Source of the DNA: Azolla caroliniana
Taxonomy: Eukaryota > Polypodiophyta
Length of the DNA stretch: 64,000 nucleotides
Assembly: GCA_043228905.1 (NCBI GenBank)
Contig: JBHGNT010000007.1
Span: 13,578,001-13,642,000 of the forward strand
Direction: 5' to 3'
A program made the position numbers and the translations under genes. Positions 20,820-32,331 of this stretch are shown in pieces. The stretch's first letter is position 1. Each line of letters opens with the position of its first letter. The notes beneath the pieces were generated by a model. That model did not search any database, was not told the origin of the DNA, and saw only the letters and a program-made list of their open reading frames with translations.

Positions 20820-21311
20820 TGTTAAGCGTTTGGATCACACCACGACCAGTAATGAAGAAGAGCACATCGACAAGGACGTAGTATGGCTAAAGGACCTACG
20901 AAGAGGGAATGGCAAGAGGAAAGAGGACTAATGGACATCCAAGTGTGAAAGGTCCACACCCTAAATGTAAATGCTATATAAACCACATAGTGGTGGCTTT
21001 GTAAGGGTTCTTTCATTTGTAAAGATCTCCCTATTGATTAAGAGCTAGAGCTTCCTCTCCTCCTTCTTGTAACCTTTAAGCTTAAGAGAGATTAGTGAGG
21101 TGTTTAGTTCTAAAGAGAACACTAATCTCTCTTCCTTGTTGGTGCTAGACCTCTTAGCAAAGAGGGTTAATAAACATATTCATTACTCTTATTGTCTATA
21201 TTCATAATTTACCCTATTGGCTATGAGAGCGAGCTTGAGAGAGTGAGAGAGATATCGTGCTTAATCATCTATTAATCGTTAAGTGAGTGTGAGGCTCGGA
21301 GGTGTCCAACA
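20820..21311 (+). repeat. LTR-like 3' end of element X
   Basis: It begins TGTTAAGCG directly after TTGGGGGGTA, contains a TATA box (CTATATAAA, 20974-20982), and could end at TCCAACA (21311) or TTGCAACA (about 21420). No second copy is in the window. Confidence 0.45.
21084..21133. repeat. 14-bp perfect inverted repeat in element X LTR
   Basis: AAGAGAGATTAGTG at 21084-21097 pairs with CACTAATCTCTCTT at 21120-21133 around a 22-base loop, about 100 bases downstream of the TATA box, in the presumed leader. Confidence 0.85.
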
Positions 21312-21420
21312 ACCATCTCCGCCTGATTCGCCATCAAAAGGGTATACGCCGGTCCGAACTCCGCAAACGACATCGAGGAGTTAACTCCATCGATACATAG
21401 ATCCTACACATATTGCAACA

Positions 21421-23046
21421 AGGATTCTAAATGGTATTTTTAATTAAAAAGGAACATTCTTGTCTGATAAGATATATACAATCTTAGATGAATATCTATT
21501 TTGATACTACATCTTAGCCTAGAAATTGGCTTGTAATGAAGAAATCTTGTATGATGAAAACTTGTTGGTCAATAAGAAGAGAACAAAATCTCTTCAAGAT
21601 TTATTGATTTTCTACAAACAGTTGGTACCTTGGTACCTTTGAAATTACAATTATATTCTTTTGTTGTAAATCTCTGAGTTTTTATCCACTCGAGTTCAAA
21701 CCTCATCATTTACACTCTCATCAATCACCCATCAATAATATCAATCAAATCTCAACGCATGTGAGACTAAAGTCTTTCCTCTTTTTGAGAAATCAAGGAA
21801 TAAATGAAATTGTGAGAGAACAAAAAGACCGAAATGGAGTTTTGTGCTAGCTAAGTGTAGTTGTATCCTTGATCATGACGGTTGCATCAACCTCTGTATT
21901 TGTAATATGATGTTAAAATAGATGAAGTTCACTTTAGTATGTTAAACCCTACGGCAGCTAACAATCGGCAATTGTTTGGTTTGGTTTGGTTTGGTTCAAT
22001 TTGAGACTGTCAACCTCGAACCATTTAAAACCAAACTATATAAAAAATTTAAAACTTAATCCGAACCACGAAACTGTTTAAACCAAACCATTATGAAAAC
22101 TCAAGCTCAAACCAAACGGTTTTGGAGACTTTCAAACCTTTAAACTGTTGAACGGTTAAAATTGTGGTTTCGCGGTTCGGTTTTGGTTTTCAAGTTAGGT
22201 CAAAATTCTAAATTTCACATTTTAGTTTTAAAATTTTAAAATTTTTCAATATTTCAAATTTTAATTTTTTAAACCGAAAACCGTGAAACTGATAAAGGTT
22301 CGAACCGAATCAAACCATTTAAACCATTAACTTGTTAAACCGCAGTTTTGTGAATTGTTGCCCATTGCTAACGGTAGCTCATCACTTAATTTGGTTCCCA
22401 TCGAAACCCAAACACTCTTTTATTGAAAATGCTTGATTGACAACTATCCCTTACTTCCTAGTTCTATTTAATAGTAACCCCCAGGAACGAAAAGCTTTAG
22501 AATAATGCTAGATTTACCCAAATACTTATAGTAGAGAACACTATAGCAAGCACCTGAGAGCACTACGTGTGATTGCAATAGCAAAAGCAACACGAGTTAA
22601 TATAGATCATGCTTATGTAACTGAGCAGATACACATGAAACTTACAAATTGAGAAACTAGCCCCCACTATAATTCTATAGTTCATTTATATGCATTAAGT
22701 TGTTAGAACAAACAACCACCACACTTAAACACATTCAATAGAGCTCCTTTTCACTTTGCCTACATGTATTATGAGGTTTGATGGTGCTTGTTCACACCTA
22801 ACACTACCATTTCAACTTGTAGTGAGTAATATCTTGGGCTTGAATTCTACATTATGATGCTTTGGCTTGCCAATCTCCCTTTAACAACTAGATTTAGTTT
22901 GCACTACTCTCGCTTTTACTTTTTATAATGACCGTGATCAATGAAGTTAGTTGTAGACCATTGGACAAGAAGCTTGACAAAGAACATCTATAACTAAAAG
23001 AGTGTGTACTATTGCACATCAGGGTACAAGGGTATTCTAGATCACA
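21421..23046. other. AT-rich intergenic DNA downstream of the first PUP gene
   Basis: I see no gene here. It holds a MITE-like repeat at 21953-22380 and is otherwise single-copy-looking, AT-rich sequence. Confidence 0.6.
21953..22380. mobile_element. MITE-like self-complementary repeat
   Basis: Runs of GGTTTGGTTTGG on the left and complementary AAACCATTTAAACC-type runs throughout make the stretch self-complementary. It begins near CAATCGGCAATTG and ends near GAATTGTTGCCCATTG; GCTAAC lies at both flanks. Mutated GGTTCGGTTT-rich elements of this kind are often hAT-type MITEs. The terminal repeats are imperfect, so the class is uncertain. Confidence 0.4.
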
Positions 23047-24249
23047 TCACGGAACCGTCGATTCCTCGTCACGGGGCAATATTGTGCTTGGTTGTGAATA
23101 CTTGGCTTCCACATATCCACCATAACCATAGGAGATAACACCCCAAAATGAGAGGACCACAGATATGGCCTTAAGAGCCGAGAATTCATCATGGTACACA
23201 CCAATGGCAATGAGGGAGAGCACGGGAAAGAAAGCGTTGGTAACAATGCTCGAAAAGAGGGCCGAGACGATGAACACGAGACCAATCGTACCAAGGAAGC
23301 TGAGTTGCCAACATATGGTGGACCCGACGAGCATGAGACAATATATGGATCTGTTGTACCGGAAATTCTTCGATTCGTCGGGAATGGCGGAGAATTCATG
23401 GCAGATGCCCATGCCTATCAACGAAAAGGCGGTAGCGGACATAGCTAGCAAGATTTGAGCTTCCAAGATGACACAGAATGTGGCTTTGTGGACGACGGTT
23501 TGGTATGCGAGTTGCATTAGGGGGAAGATGAGGCCGAAAAGGGCCGAGCCTCCGAGAGTGGCGAGGATAGCGAGGACATATTGGTGGCGACTCGTGTCGG
23601 GAGGCAAGTCGGTTTCCTCGAATGTGACGGCATGGAGGCCGAGGAAGATAGTGGCGAGGGTAATGGCGAACACGGCATTGAGAGATGCGGCAGTGAAGCG
23701 ATGGCGGACGAGGAGGTACGAGAAGATGGCGTTGAATGCGAGTTGTGAGGACGTGAGCAGGGAGGTGGTGGAGATGGAGAGGTAGGAGAGGCCATAGACG
23801 AAGAGGAAGTTGTCCATGGAGGTGAGGAAGCCCATGGCCACGAAGGTGAAGAGGAAGGTGGGGGTGAAGGAGGCGCCTATGTGGGAGTGAGCAACCCACA
23901 GGTCAAGTGAGGTGAGGATGGTATTGGTATTGGTATTGGTATTGGTATGGGCGGGGTTTGGGGTGGGGTCACGTGACTGGCATTTCTGTTGGGACTTGGC
24001 CCCTAGGTAATAGGTGAGGAGTAAGGGTGGGATAAGGATCGGCCATCCAATGGTCTGGAGGGCAGTGTATAGCCACTTCTGTTGGCCACCTCCATACGAA
24101 TAGAGCCTACCCAATAGGAGACCTCCACCCGTCCCCACACATCCCATGATGCAACAAGTGCCCACTACCACCCAATGGCTCAAACTCCTTCTCATGTATG
24201 CCTCGTCCCCCACCGTCCTTTGTAGATCATCATCATCATCCATATGCAT
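23047..24249 (-). CDS. Purine permease (PUP family) transporter 1
   Basis: A 400-residue, intronless membrane protein of the PUP family, which moves adenine, cytokinins and related purines with protons. Family features are AGRLY-like GRLYSYGGGQQKWLYTALQTIGWPILIPPLLLTYY near the N-terminus, about ten hydrophobic segments, GSALFGLIFPLMQLAYQ, the CHEFSAIPDESKNF loop, and the C-terminal block YHDEFSALKAISVVLSFWG. The start is ATG at 24249 (MHMDDDDDLQ): the frame is open further upstream but offers no ATG there, and the TATA box at 24315-24325 suits this start. Two repeats lie in the coding sequence: a run of Asp codons at the N-terminus and (Asn-Thr)n from a GGTATT repeat (23916-23945) in the loop after the second membrane segment. 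Confidence 0.9.
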   Translation of the reverse strand: MHMDDDDDLQRTVGDEAYMRRSLSHWVVVGTCCIMGCVGTGGGLLLGRLYSYGGGQQKWLYTALQTIGWPILIPPLLLTYYLGAKSQQKCQSRDPTPNPAHTNTNTNTNTILTSLDLWVAHSHIGASFTPTFLFTFVAMGFLTSMDNFLFVYGLSYLSISTTSLLTSSQLAFNAIFSYLLVRHRFTAASLNAVFAITLATIFLGLHAVTFEETDLPPDTSRHQYVLAILATLGGSALFGLIFPLMQLAYQTVVHKATFCVILEAQILLAMSATAFSLIGMGICHEFSAIPDESKNFRYNRSIYCLMLVGSTICWQLSFLGTIGLVFIVSALFSSIVTNAFFPVLSLIAIGVYHDEFSALKAISVVLSFWGVISYGYGGYVEAKYSQPSTILPRDEESTVP

Positions 24250-24314
24250 AGATTTCTCTCTCACTAGTTTAGCTCCCCACGCAACTAAACTCAACTTGAT
24301 GTATTCGGCATCTT

Positions 24315-24325
24315 CCTTTATATAG
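24315..24325 (-). promoter_or_regulatory. TATA box of PUP gene 1
   Basis: The minus strand reads CTATATAAAGG, 66 bases upstream of the ATG at 24249. A start of transcription near 24290 would leave a leader of about 40 bases. Confidence 0.6.
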
Positions 24326-25128
24326 TCTCTAAATGTGTCCCTACATTCTGGAAACGCAATGAAGCCCTGAATACATTCTGCCCATAACTTGCCCTTTGCA
24401 ACTAATGCTCACATTGGTTTCAACTATATGTGCTCAGGGTTTTCAACAAATATTAATTGCGAAGCTTTGACAAATGTTTGTCATGCCTTTGTTGTTAAGG
24501 ATTAGTATGAGATGGGAGAAAGCTCATTGGGTTTTCCAAAGACAAGTCCCTTCTATTGAGTGGTTAAGACATCTATATTTTCAAGTAGAGCTGAGTTATT
24601 ATGTCGATCATATATATAAATGGTAGACATAATTCGATATTGATCAAATGACACAAAATATTGAAATTTATTACATGGACGTTCAAATATGAAGATAAGA
24701 AGGTAGTAAATGGCCTCTAAGGAACTTAAGAAAGACCTTGTTAATTGTGAGGTTGTGGACGCATTACTACGGAAGTACTTTTTTTATGGACCAAGTCATC
24801 CAAATGCTTTACATACCAAAATGCGACATTAGCCATCCAAAATCATTACTCCAATAATGCAAAGCCACGGTGGTTCACTTTGAGTTGTCCACTAGACTCA
24901 TAAAAAGCTAATCATCTTAATTGAAAGTTAGACGTGGATAGAGCAAGCTTGTGCCTGCTAATGTTTTAAATAATCTATTCTTTAAAGCTCTTAAAATAAT
25001 GAGATATGTGTTTTCAGATAATGAACAAAATTTGTTTGCAAACTGGCTTTTATTGTTGACTACTTTGCATTCTTCCCAAAACATGCAAAATATAAATGTG
25101 CTTGAAGAAATAGTTGACTTTGGATCCT

Positions 25129-25132
<4 letters not shown>

Positions 25133-25170
<38 letters not shown>
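25133..25170 (+). repeat. (GA)n microsatellite
   Basis: Nineteen uninterrupted GA units. Confidence 0.95.
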
Positions 25171-25174
<4 letters not shown>

Positions 25175-26541
25175 GATCATCACGACGATGATGATGTATT
25201 AACATCCAAGATGTAGATTACATCATACCATAACAAGTGATATTTGGAAGTCATAGGAGGTTGCATATGTCCAACATTGGAATTCTTCTTTAACTCCTTA
25301 CAAAAATAGTATTTTGACTTGTCTCTTATTGTAAGTACTATTTATTGGCTATATTTTACCAATCGAATAGTGGGGGAGCATTGAAAAACTTGGTTGATAA
25401 CACATTTGTCCAAAACTTTCTCCCCATTTTAGAGACGTCATATTTGAACAGAATGTCGAGACTTCAAGCATGTCAAGAGATTTAGTATTGAATGTTCAAT
25501 TGTGAAAATAGTTTGAATGTTCGGATAAGGTTTAAAAGAGAGATGAATGAAAACTACAATGTAGATTGATGAGATGTGAGTAGTCCTAGCCTCCACGGTC
25601 ACAAAGAATGTTCCAAGTCCATGATTATGTACAAGACGATATACTAACACAAATCTTTTCCATGTTCCATAAAAAAGGTCTTACTTATTTCTATTGGCAT
25701 GTACATAAATTTGTCAAATGTCTACTAGAGGAGTTCCAAACCCCATATGTTCTTGGATTTCACACATGGATCTTGTCCGAGTGTTGTCTTTATTTCATAC
25801 ATGCTATTGTGAAAATTACATTCATGCGTGTGAAAAAGCCAAGCAAGACCAACGAGAACTTGAACTATGGAAGATGGCTCTATCAATGACAATGTTGAGG
25901 AAGGGTTGAGAATGACGATTGTTCTCCTTGTTCGTTTTGCACAAGTACATTTGTAAATGCACATGTTGTGTACCAGGGAAATTTTAGTTCACCCTTTCTT
26001 GTGTAATGAGGTTTGGTTCGATAAATTCGTGCTTTGGAATAGTAGATGTGAATGAAACTTGATTTTATAAGTGAGTGCTTGTATATAATGAGTGTGTGCA
26101 ATCATTTTTTGCTCGTGTATGAGCAATTATTTGTTTTTAGGTGTGGATGTAGATAGGAAGGTATATGTGTGTATGCATGTAATTGTTAGTGTGTATGGTT
26201 GAGACCACATATATGCATGAGTACGTGTGTTTGTGTTAGTTCATGTGTCTACATGCTTGTCTTTGTATGTGTACACATGAATAAAGTGATGTATATGCAT
26301 ATGTATAGGCTTAGCTAAGTGTTTGTGATTTTGGCACATATATAATAACAGGGGCGTAAAGAAATTGCACGTGCATGTGCTTATGTTTATGTATTTGTGT
26401 TTTTTATGTGTAATAAAAAGTGTTCGTAATGATTGTGAAATTCTCGGTTAGTGAGGGTATTTAGTTGTAACACCCGATACCAAATGATCACAATCTTCCT
26501 CTCCGTTATTTGCTCCGCGTCAAGCGCTTCTTTTGTTCTAT

Positions 26542-26543
<2 letters not shown>

Positions 26544-26583
<40 letters not shown>
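26544..26583 (+). repeat. (CA)n microsatellite
   Basis: About twenty CA units. Confidence 0.95.
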
Positions 26584-26588
<5 letters not shown>

Positions 26589-26789
26589 TGCTCAGTTTAA
26601 AGGCCAAATGTGAATGCTAGGGACAAAATGACTAGGCCCATCTAAAGGCCATAGAGACGATGGAGTGTCCAATAGGTTCAAACAAAGGGCCCAAGATGAT
26701 TTTCTTTTTTGTACAACTTTATTCCTCGTAGGAAACTTTTCCTCCTTACAACCTCAGATTTCTGAGCCAAAAATTCCATCATGTTTCTT

Positions 26790-26866
26790 GTGGGGGTCTA
26801 GCTCAATGATAGACTATAGTACATTGGCTTTAGAAATATGTATAGATCCAAATTCTACCTCCCACA
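26790..26866 (+). tRNA. tRNA-like relic
   Basis: GTGGGGG at 26790-26796 pairs with CTCCCAC at 26859-26865 (one G-U), making a 7-bp acceptor stem, followed by A. TAGCTCAATGATAGA resembles a D-arm, and TAGA-TCCAAAT-TCTA is a T-arm with a 7-base loop. The total of 76 bases fits a tRNA. The anticodon stem pairs poorly, though the loop TTTAGAA would read a TAG anticodon (Leu). Probably a decayed tRNA or an organelle-derived copy, not an active gene. Confidence 0.3.
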
Positions 26867-27371
26867 AAATAAAACAACATTAACATTAGAATTTAGCCCC
26901 ATGCTCGGAATTTTTTCGAGTCAAATTTTGTTTTCGTAACAATCCGTGTTCGATCTGGAAATGGAAGGAACGTAATAGCAACTCTTTTCCCAAATACACA
27001 ATTCTAAATGCATGCATCAAGAGATAGGATATTACTGTGGATTAGGCAGTTACAATCAATTTTGAAGGGCTCACTCAGGATTAAGATAGAAGGAAACGAG
27101 TTTTTCTTGAAGAAGATGTAAGAAACAATCATTCATTCATGGCGAACGAAGAGGAATATTTGTGTTATATATATATGCTTCTTTTTGGGTTAGAGATTGA
27201 GAAGAACAGGAGGAGTTTTTTAAGAGATTGAAGGAGGAAAAGAGGCGTAAATGAGAGGGCGAGGCGTGCAGGAATGTGTGGTAGATGTCCATAATCCATA
27301 ATCCATTCCTGCTTGGTTGGCTGGGCAAATCGTGAGCGCAGGCGCAGGAGGTAGGTAGGTAGGTAAGGTAG

Positions 27372-28544
27372 CTAGGTCGTAGTTGGATGATCCGGGATTG
27401 TGGCATTATTAGAATAGCCGCCATAGGCATAGGAGATGGTACCCCAGAAGGAGAGCAGCACAGCGATGGCCTTAAGAGAGGAGAAGTCATCGTGGAAGAC
27501 AGCCAAAGCAAGGATGGAGATGATGGGCAAAAATGAGGTGCTCAGAAGGTTGGAGAACAGAGCGGAGGCCAGGAATACGAGGCCTAGCGCACCCACATAG
27601 CACAGCTGCCAGCATACGGCTGTTGCTAGGAGCACCACACAATATATGGAGGAGCTACTGCTACCAAATGTGGTAGATTCTCCATGAATGGCCGAGAATT
27701 CGCCACTAAAAGCCATGCCCAGCAGAGAAAACATGGTGGCGAACAGGGATACCATGATTTGAGTCTCCAGGATGACACAGATGTTGGATCTATGGATGAG
27801 TTTCTCGTATGTGAGCTCGAGGAGAGGTAAGATGAGGCCGAATAGGGCGGCCGCACCAATGGCGGCCACGACTGCCAGAATGTACTGTTTGTGGCTGGTG
27901 CCCGATGGGATGTCGGTGCTCGCGGCCGCCCCGGGGAGGCCCAAAAGGACGGTGCCGAGCGTGATTGCAAAGACGGCATTCAGAGACCCGAATGTGAAAC
28001 GAAATCGGACGAGAAGATAGGAGAAGACGGAGGTGAAGGCGAGTTGGGACGAGCCGAGTAGGGCGGCCGTGGAGACGGACAAGTACGAGAGGCCGTAAGT
28101 GAAGAGGAAGTTGTCGATGGAGGTGAGGAAACCGAGGCCGATGAAGACGAGGAGGAGGGTAGGGGTGAAGGGTGCGCCCACGGATGCACGAGCATCGAGG
28201 AGCGCACGTGCCGTGGTGATGATGGAGCCAGGTGAATGCAGTAGTAGTAGTATGATAATGGGGTCACTGGATTTGGGTCTTCTGGTCTCTAAGTAGTAGG
28301 TAATGAAGAGGGGTGGGATTAGGATTGGCCATCCAATGGTTTGGAGGGTAGTGTAAAGCCACCTTTGTTGGCCTCCTTGAGCAAAATAGAACCTCCCTGC
28401 CACCCATGCTCCCATCAAGCCAAGTGCATCCATGACACAAAATGTGGCCAATAGGATCCAATGGCTGAGCCGCCTCCCGAGATATAACCGCGTAGCCCTT
28501 CCCACCACCACCGTTGGATTCTCGTCCATGGATATGATTTCCAT
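27372..28544 (-). CDS. Purine permease (PUP family) transporter 2
   Basis: A 390-residue intronless PUP transporter, clearly similar over its length to the gene 3.1 kb downstream of it (shared RRLSHWxLxxTxCxMD, GGQQxWLYTxLQTIGWPILIPP, and the C-terminal FHDDFSSLKAIAVLLSFWG). Start chosen at ATG 28544 (MEIISMDENPTVVV); five extra codons upstream lack an ATG, and MDENP at codon 6 is an alternative. About ten membrane segments. The loop after the second is shorter than in gene 1 and has no Asn-Thr repeat. The same orientation and adjacency indicate a tandem duplication, old enough for substantial divergence. No clear TATA box was found upstream. Confidence 0.9.
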   Translation of the reverse strand: MEIISMDENPTVVVGRATRLYLGRRLSHWILLATFCVMDALGLMGAWVAGRFYFAQGGQQRWLYTTLQTIGWPILIPPLFITYYLETRRPKSSDPIIILLLLHSPGSIITTARALLDARASVGAPFTPTLLLVFIGLGFLTSIDNFLFTYGLSYLSVSTAALLGSSQLAFTSVFSYLLVRFRFTFGSLNAVFAITLGTVLLGLPGAAASTDIPSGTSHKQYILAVVAAIGAAALFGLILPLLELTYEKLIHRSNICVILETQIMVSLFATMFSLLGMAFSGEFSAIHGESTTFGSSSSSIYCVVLLATAVCWQLCYVGALGLVFLASALFSNLLSTSFLPIISILALAVFHDDFSSLKAIAVLLSFWGTISYAYGGYSNNATIPDHPTTT

Positions 28545-29399
28545 GCTGGATTTGTGCAATTCTCAGTTTGGTGCTCACATGATGATAAAGATGCACCTAG
28601 TAATTCGAAATGCTTGTTGCCTGCAGCAATGCAGAAACTTGGCTCTACCAATCACATAATAAAAGCTCAACATGGCCACCAAATAATAAGGCAAGCAAAA
28701 AAATATATCCTTGTGTGGGACCGTTATTACTGAATCCATAGACTTTGGCTCTATACTTTGGGTCCCACAACCTGGAATATCTTTGTATGGGACCATAAAT
28801 AGTAAATCTATATCCTTTACCTCTACGTGTGTACTTTGGGTCATTGCAAAGTATGGACCTTATTTATGTAAAGAGGTCATCCTTACATCCAATGAAGCTA
28901 TAGGTAAAGAGGGAGGGAGAGATCATGCTCCCACATACTAAAGGTGTACGAAAGAAAGAGCTTGTTTCTACATCCATTTTGGAGCCTAGCAAATCTTTAG
29001 GGTCGTGGAGAAGACATGTATTTGTGTATCTATAGTACATTATATATACATATGGATGGATACATTTATATGGAGAGAGAGAGACCCACATGTGAACACA
29101 TGGAACCAAGGTAAATGCATCATAGTTCATGTGCAAGTTCCTAGAGTAAGGTCACAATGCTCGTAACACCCCATTCTACATCCCACTTATTGTGTTGCAA
29201 CTCACTCCTGTTGGATCAAATTTTCATATGTGAGTCCTCCTTAGGGTGTGATCATGATGCTCATAATTCCTGATTGTTGTAGTGTTGCCCTTGGCATGCG
29301 GTGTGAAACAACCTAAAGACCGACCAAGTATCGGTTCTAGGAATTAATACCAATGTTCAGTCATCATTGGTCATACTAAACAAGATTTCTATAAAAAAG
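28545..29399. other. Upstream region of PUP gene 2; tandem duplication, no gene seen
   Basis: Mostly unique sequence. A ~70-base unit with GGGACC...ACTTTGGGTC is repeated twice at 28704-28850 with divergence. The region 29160-29300 has no recognisable content. Confidence 0.6.
28704..28850 (+). repeat. Diverged ~70-base tandem duplication
   Basis: Two units run from GTGTGGGACCGTTATTACTG and TATGGGACCATAAATAGTAA to a shared TACTTTGGGTC. Confidence 0.6.
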
Positions 29400-30719
29400 A
29401 AGAATATCTCACCAACACTAACCATGAACTGTAGATTTGCAATGCATTGAAGAAATTAAGGAATTATATGGTGCATACCTTCATGTTTTGGTGAAGATTG
29501 GCAAGGTGGAGATTGACCAAAATTTCTTCATAAAATATGACACATCGCATATGATCATTCTCGAATAGCCTGTCACCACAATATCTTGGTTGGAGATGAA
29601 GATGAGATGAGCCCATTGCTTCATCTGCGCAATGAAGACTATTAACACTACTTATCGACTATGGTAAAGTTAGATGGGCCGATGGGGGAGTTGGTAGCAG
29701 AAGATAGACAATTGCTAGTAGCCCAACAAGGAAAAAGAAGAAGTGGATTGACGTGGGCGTAGTAATTTGACCTTCCCAGCTCCATTTGCATGGGTTTGCA
29801 CTCAAGGTGAGGATAAGTTTGTCTAGTTGCAAATAGAATCACTTAATCATGAGTAGAACAAGAGAGATCTTTCAAAGAGGAGGGAAGTAGTATTTTAAAA
29901 GTGACTATACAAGGAGTGAGTAATGATACTTTGGAATCCGGATATTTCGAAACCCACAATTGATAATAAACCATTTCTAGATATAATAAAAGTCACATTT
30001 CAATCAAACAACATCAATAGTTGCAACAATAAATCCTAGAGCTAAAAATTCAATGATACAATATGTGTAAGATCATATTGTGTACTCGATGAAGATGAAA
30101 AAGTGAGGGGGGTCATGGAGGACGTTTCTTTCAGTGACATAATTGCGGATTTTGAAGAATTCTTGTGCGCAAGATTTTATGGGAATTTTATTATTCTGGT
30201 TAATTCAATCAAAGTGCATGTTACTACCAGAGAGGTTGGGTTATCTCAAGAAGAAGGGGTCATGATGGTCAACTCAAAGTACAAGAGCCTAAACTAGAGA
30301 AATCTTTGGAGGTGTAACTTCCTTTTACAATAGGAGAAGAAATACTTTTACTAGATGGTAGAGTGACACAAAAAGAAATTTTATTTTTCATCGAATGAGG
30401 TTGGATGTGCAAACCCAACTGTTATACATGCCATGGTGATTTCATGGGCTTGCATGTAGAATGAAATATAAAACCCATTCCAATTCCAAGGGCACACATT
30501 CTCTAGTTGATTCATCTTTTGAAGGAAATGGTCGAATGGGTATCCTCGAGCCATTGAATGCACCTTGTTGTAGCTAATGGTTGATTGTAGTCAATGAAAA
30601 AAGTGACAATACACAACTTAAAATGTTGGGTTGGTCATCAATGAGTTTGCCAAGGCAATTGTTGTATGATCTATATATCCAATCAATAACCTATACCCTA
30701 GCTATGATCAATTTCAAGT

Positions 30720-30753
<34 letters not shown>

Positions 30754-30890
30754 AAGATTTTCCGGTGATGCAGACTCTAATTGGTTTGATTGGGATTTGG
30801 ACTCAACTATCTCAAGGAGCAATGAACCTTGTTTGTCACATGATGAATAAAATAATCAAGGTACTAAGGTGATTTCATTTTGAGCATCAC
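29400..30890 (+). pseudogene. Ancient relic of the FLDD gypsy element (protease to RT)
   Basis: Scattered frames match the element at 1-5 kb in order. The protease part reads KIGKVEIDQNFF (KIGNVEIDQHFF there). The pre-RT part reads SSNEVGCANPTV (SPDEIGCVDPTI), and the RT part has YPSYDQFQ (YSGYDQFQ) and AMNLVCHMMNKIIKVLR (TNSVAHMVNVMNKVLR). Many stops and an (AT)n insertion at 30727-30751 mark long decay. No LTRs are visible. It is the opposite strand and a much older copy than the one at the left end. Confidence 0.7.
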
Positions 30891-30899
30891 TATACCATC

Positions 30900-31715
30900 T
30901 TGGAAATAGGTGTTTAGCGCATAGAAATATTGGCACTCCTAAGAGTATATAGATTCATTACAAAGGTTAAGAATATGCCGAATCATGGATTACCACATCT
31001 TGCCTGGAATGTTGGATGTAAGCTACACAAGAATCATAAGAGTAAAATTCTCTCGTCCAGTTGGGTTGTTGACATAAGAAAATGGTTTAGAAGATGGGGT
31101 GTGGATGATATTTTCGGGTGATACTATGCATTATGTAATGATTGAGGAAAGGTTGGTGGAATCATTAAGGATGAAGTGGGAAGATGCTAAGAGGACAAAA
31201 CTAGAATACTACATTGCAAATGTCAAACCTGAATGTTGGTCTCAATGTAAAGCAATAATGTCTATTGATCGTATCCAACCTTATCTCATTACCAATACCA
31301 GTAGTAATGCTTGTAGCGCCCTTACACTACTTCACACTCGATCTCACAAGTTAGGTAATGAAGTTGCATCATGATATCAAAATGTAACGAATTTGAAGGC
31401 ATGTAAAGTACACAATGAAGGCATGGTAGAGGATGAATGTCACTTGCTCTTCACATGCTTGGCATATATTGCAATTCATTCAAGATATGTTAACATACTA
31501 AGAGGGAGTGATAACGTAAGTGCCATGCTTAAGACACCACCTAGATGGTTGAGCTCATATGTATATGCTTTATTCATGCATAGAGACTTTGTACTTCAAT
31601 GTATGAATACCCCTTTTTAGGAAGGAGACACATATCAAGAACACATGTATACTCTAGTCCCATAGGTCAAAATTGGCCTCTTTATGGACAATAAAAAATT
31701 CTAATTCTAATTCTA
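30900..31715 (+). pseudogene. LINE C-terminal relic
   Basis: Frames at 30930-31121 (NHGLPHLAWNVGCKLHKNHK, SSWVVDIRKWFRRWG) match the LINE at 38.5-39.4 kb (HRLPRIAWETSKKIQKTHK, SGWMQDIEKWFGRW). Downstream frames continue to a Cys/His-containing end (EDECHLLFTCLAYIAIHSRY), the zinc-binding region after LINE reverse transcriptase. It ends with GGTCAAAATTGGCC and a TTCTAA repeat tail (about 31690-31715). Broken by stops and frameshifts. Confidence 0.7.
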
Positions 31716-32257
31716 ATGATATTTCTAATACATATCACATAACAAATCCTCCATGTAAATAATGTTGACTCTTGATGAGTCGGGGTGTGCGAACGTATTG
31801 TGCATGCATGAGAGTGAGTGTGCGAGCAAGAGAAAAATTATGTTGGTGGAGTCTAGTCATAGACATCCACTCTAATATTGATTAATCACATTTACACGTG
31901 ATAACTTTAAATAATTGATGGTGATTCTTGTGGTGCATTAGATCTAGATCAAGCAAGGTCAATCATTTCGATTAAAAAAAAGTCGATCATAAATCCTGAG
32001 GTGTTGGGGTTTTCTGCTAGGATTATCTGATGGAACATTTCCACATGGGTTGGAATGTGAGGGGATCACCTCATCATCTTTCAACTAATCTAATGAGAGG
32101 AACTAGCTACCGATTCAATGGTGTTAATAGTGTATGCATAACATAAGCCGCTTGGAGGTTTGGGGCTAGGATGAATGCTTTGTTGGGCTATGGCAAAGGT
32201 GGAACAACAATGTGAGAGGGGATATTTAACATGGGCAATGTTGTCTTGGTTCCATGT
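31716..32257. other. Unannotated stretch upstream of copia-3
   Basis: No coding, repeat or RNA signal that I can support. Confidence 0.5.
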
Positions 32258-32331
32258 TGTTAGGATTTCAGTCCCGACTCCCTCCGGATGGGATGATGAA
32301 GGCAAGGTGAGAACCTCTCCTCGGATGAAGG

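Larger units (their letters stand above)
6973..21420 (+). mobile_element. Unrecognised LTR-like element 'X', split by two later insertions
   Basis: A pyrimidine-rich coding stretch (7.2-9.1 kb, resuming at 14.88 kb) is followed, after removal of a chromovirus and a copia element, by a purine run TTGGGGGGTA and an LTR-like sequence with a TATA box (20820 onward). I find no reverse transcriptase, integrase or protease motif in the visible parts. A left LTR was not found: the upstream side adjoins the copia-1 LTR. It may be a non-autonomous element with its own open frame, or a fragment of a larger one. The right end is uncertain between 21311 and 21420. Confidence 0.4.
24326..27371. other. Intergenic DNA between the two PUP genes
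   Basis: AT-rich sequence with no credible long frame. It holds a GA repeat (25133-25170), a CA repeat (26544-26583) and a tRNA-like sequence (26790-26866). The stretch 25.9-26.4 kb is rich in TGTGTATG-type runs. Confidence 0.6.

Noticed and set aside
24250-24294. Fifteen-codon N-terminal extension of PUP gene 1
   Set aside because: It has no ATG and begins about at the transcription start predicted from the TATA box; ATG 24249 is preferred.
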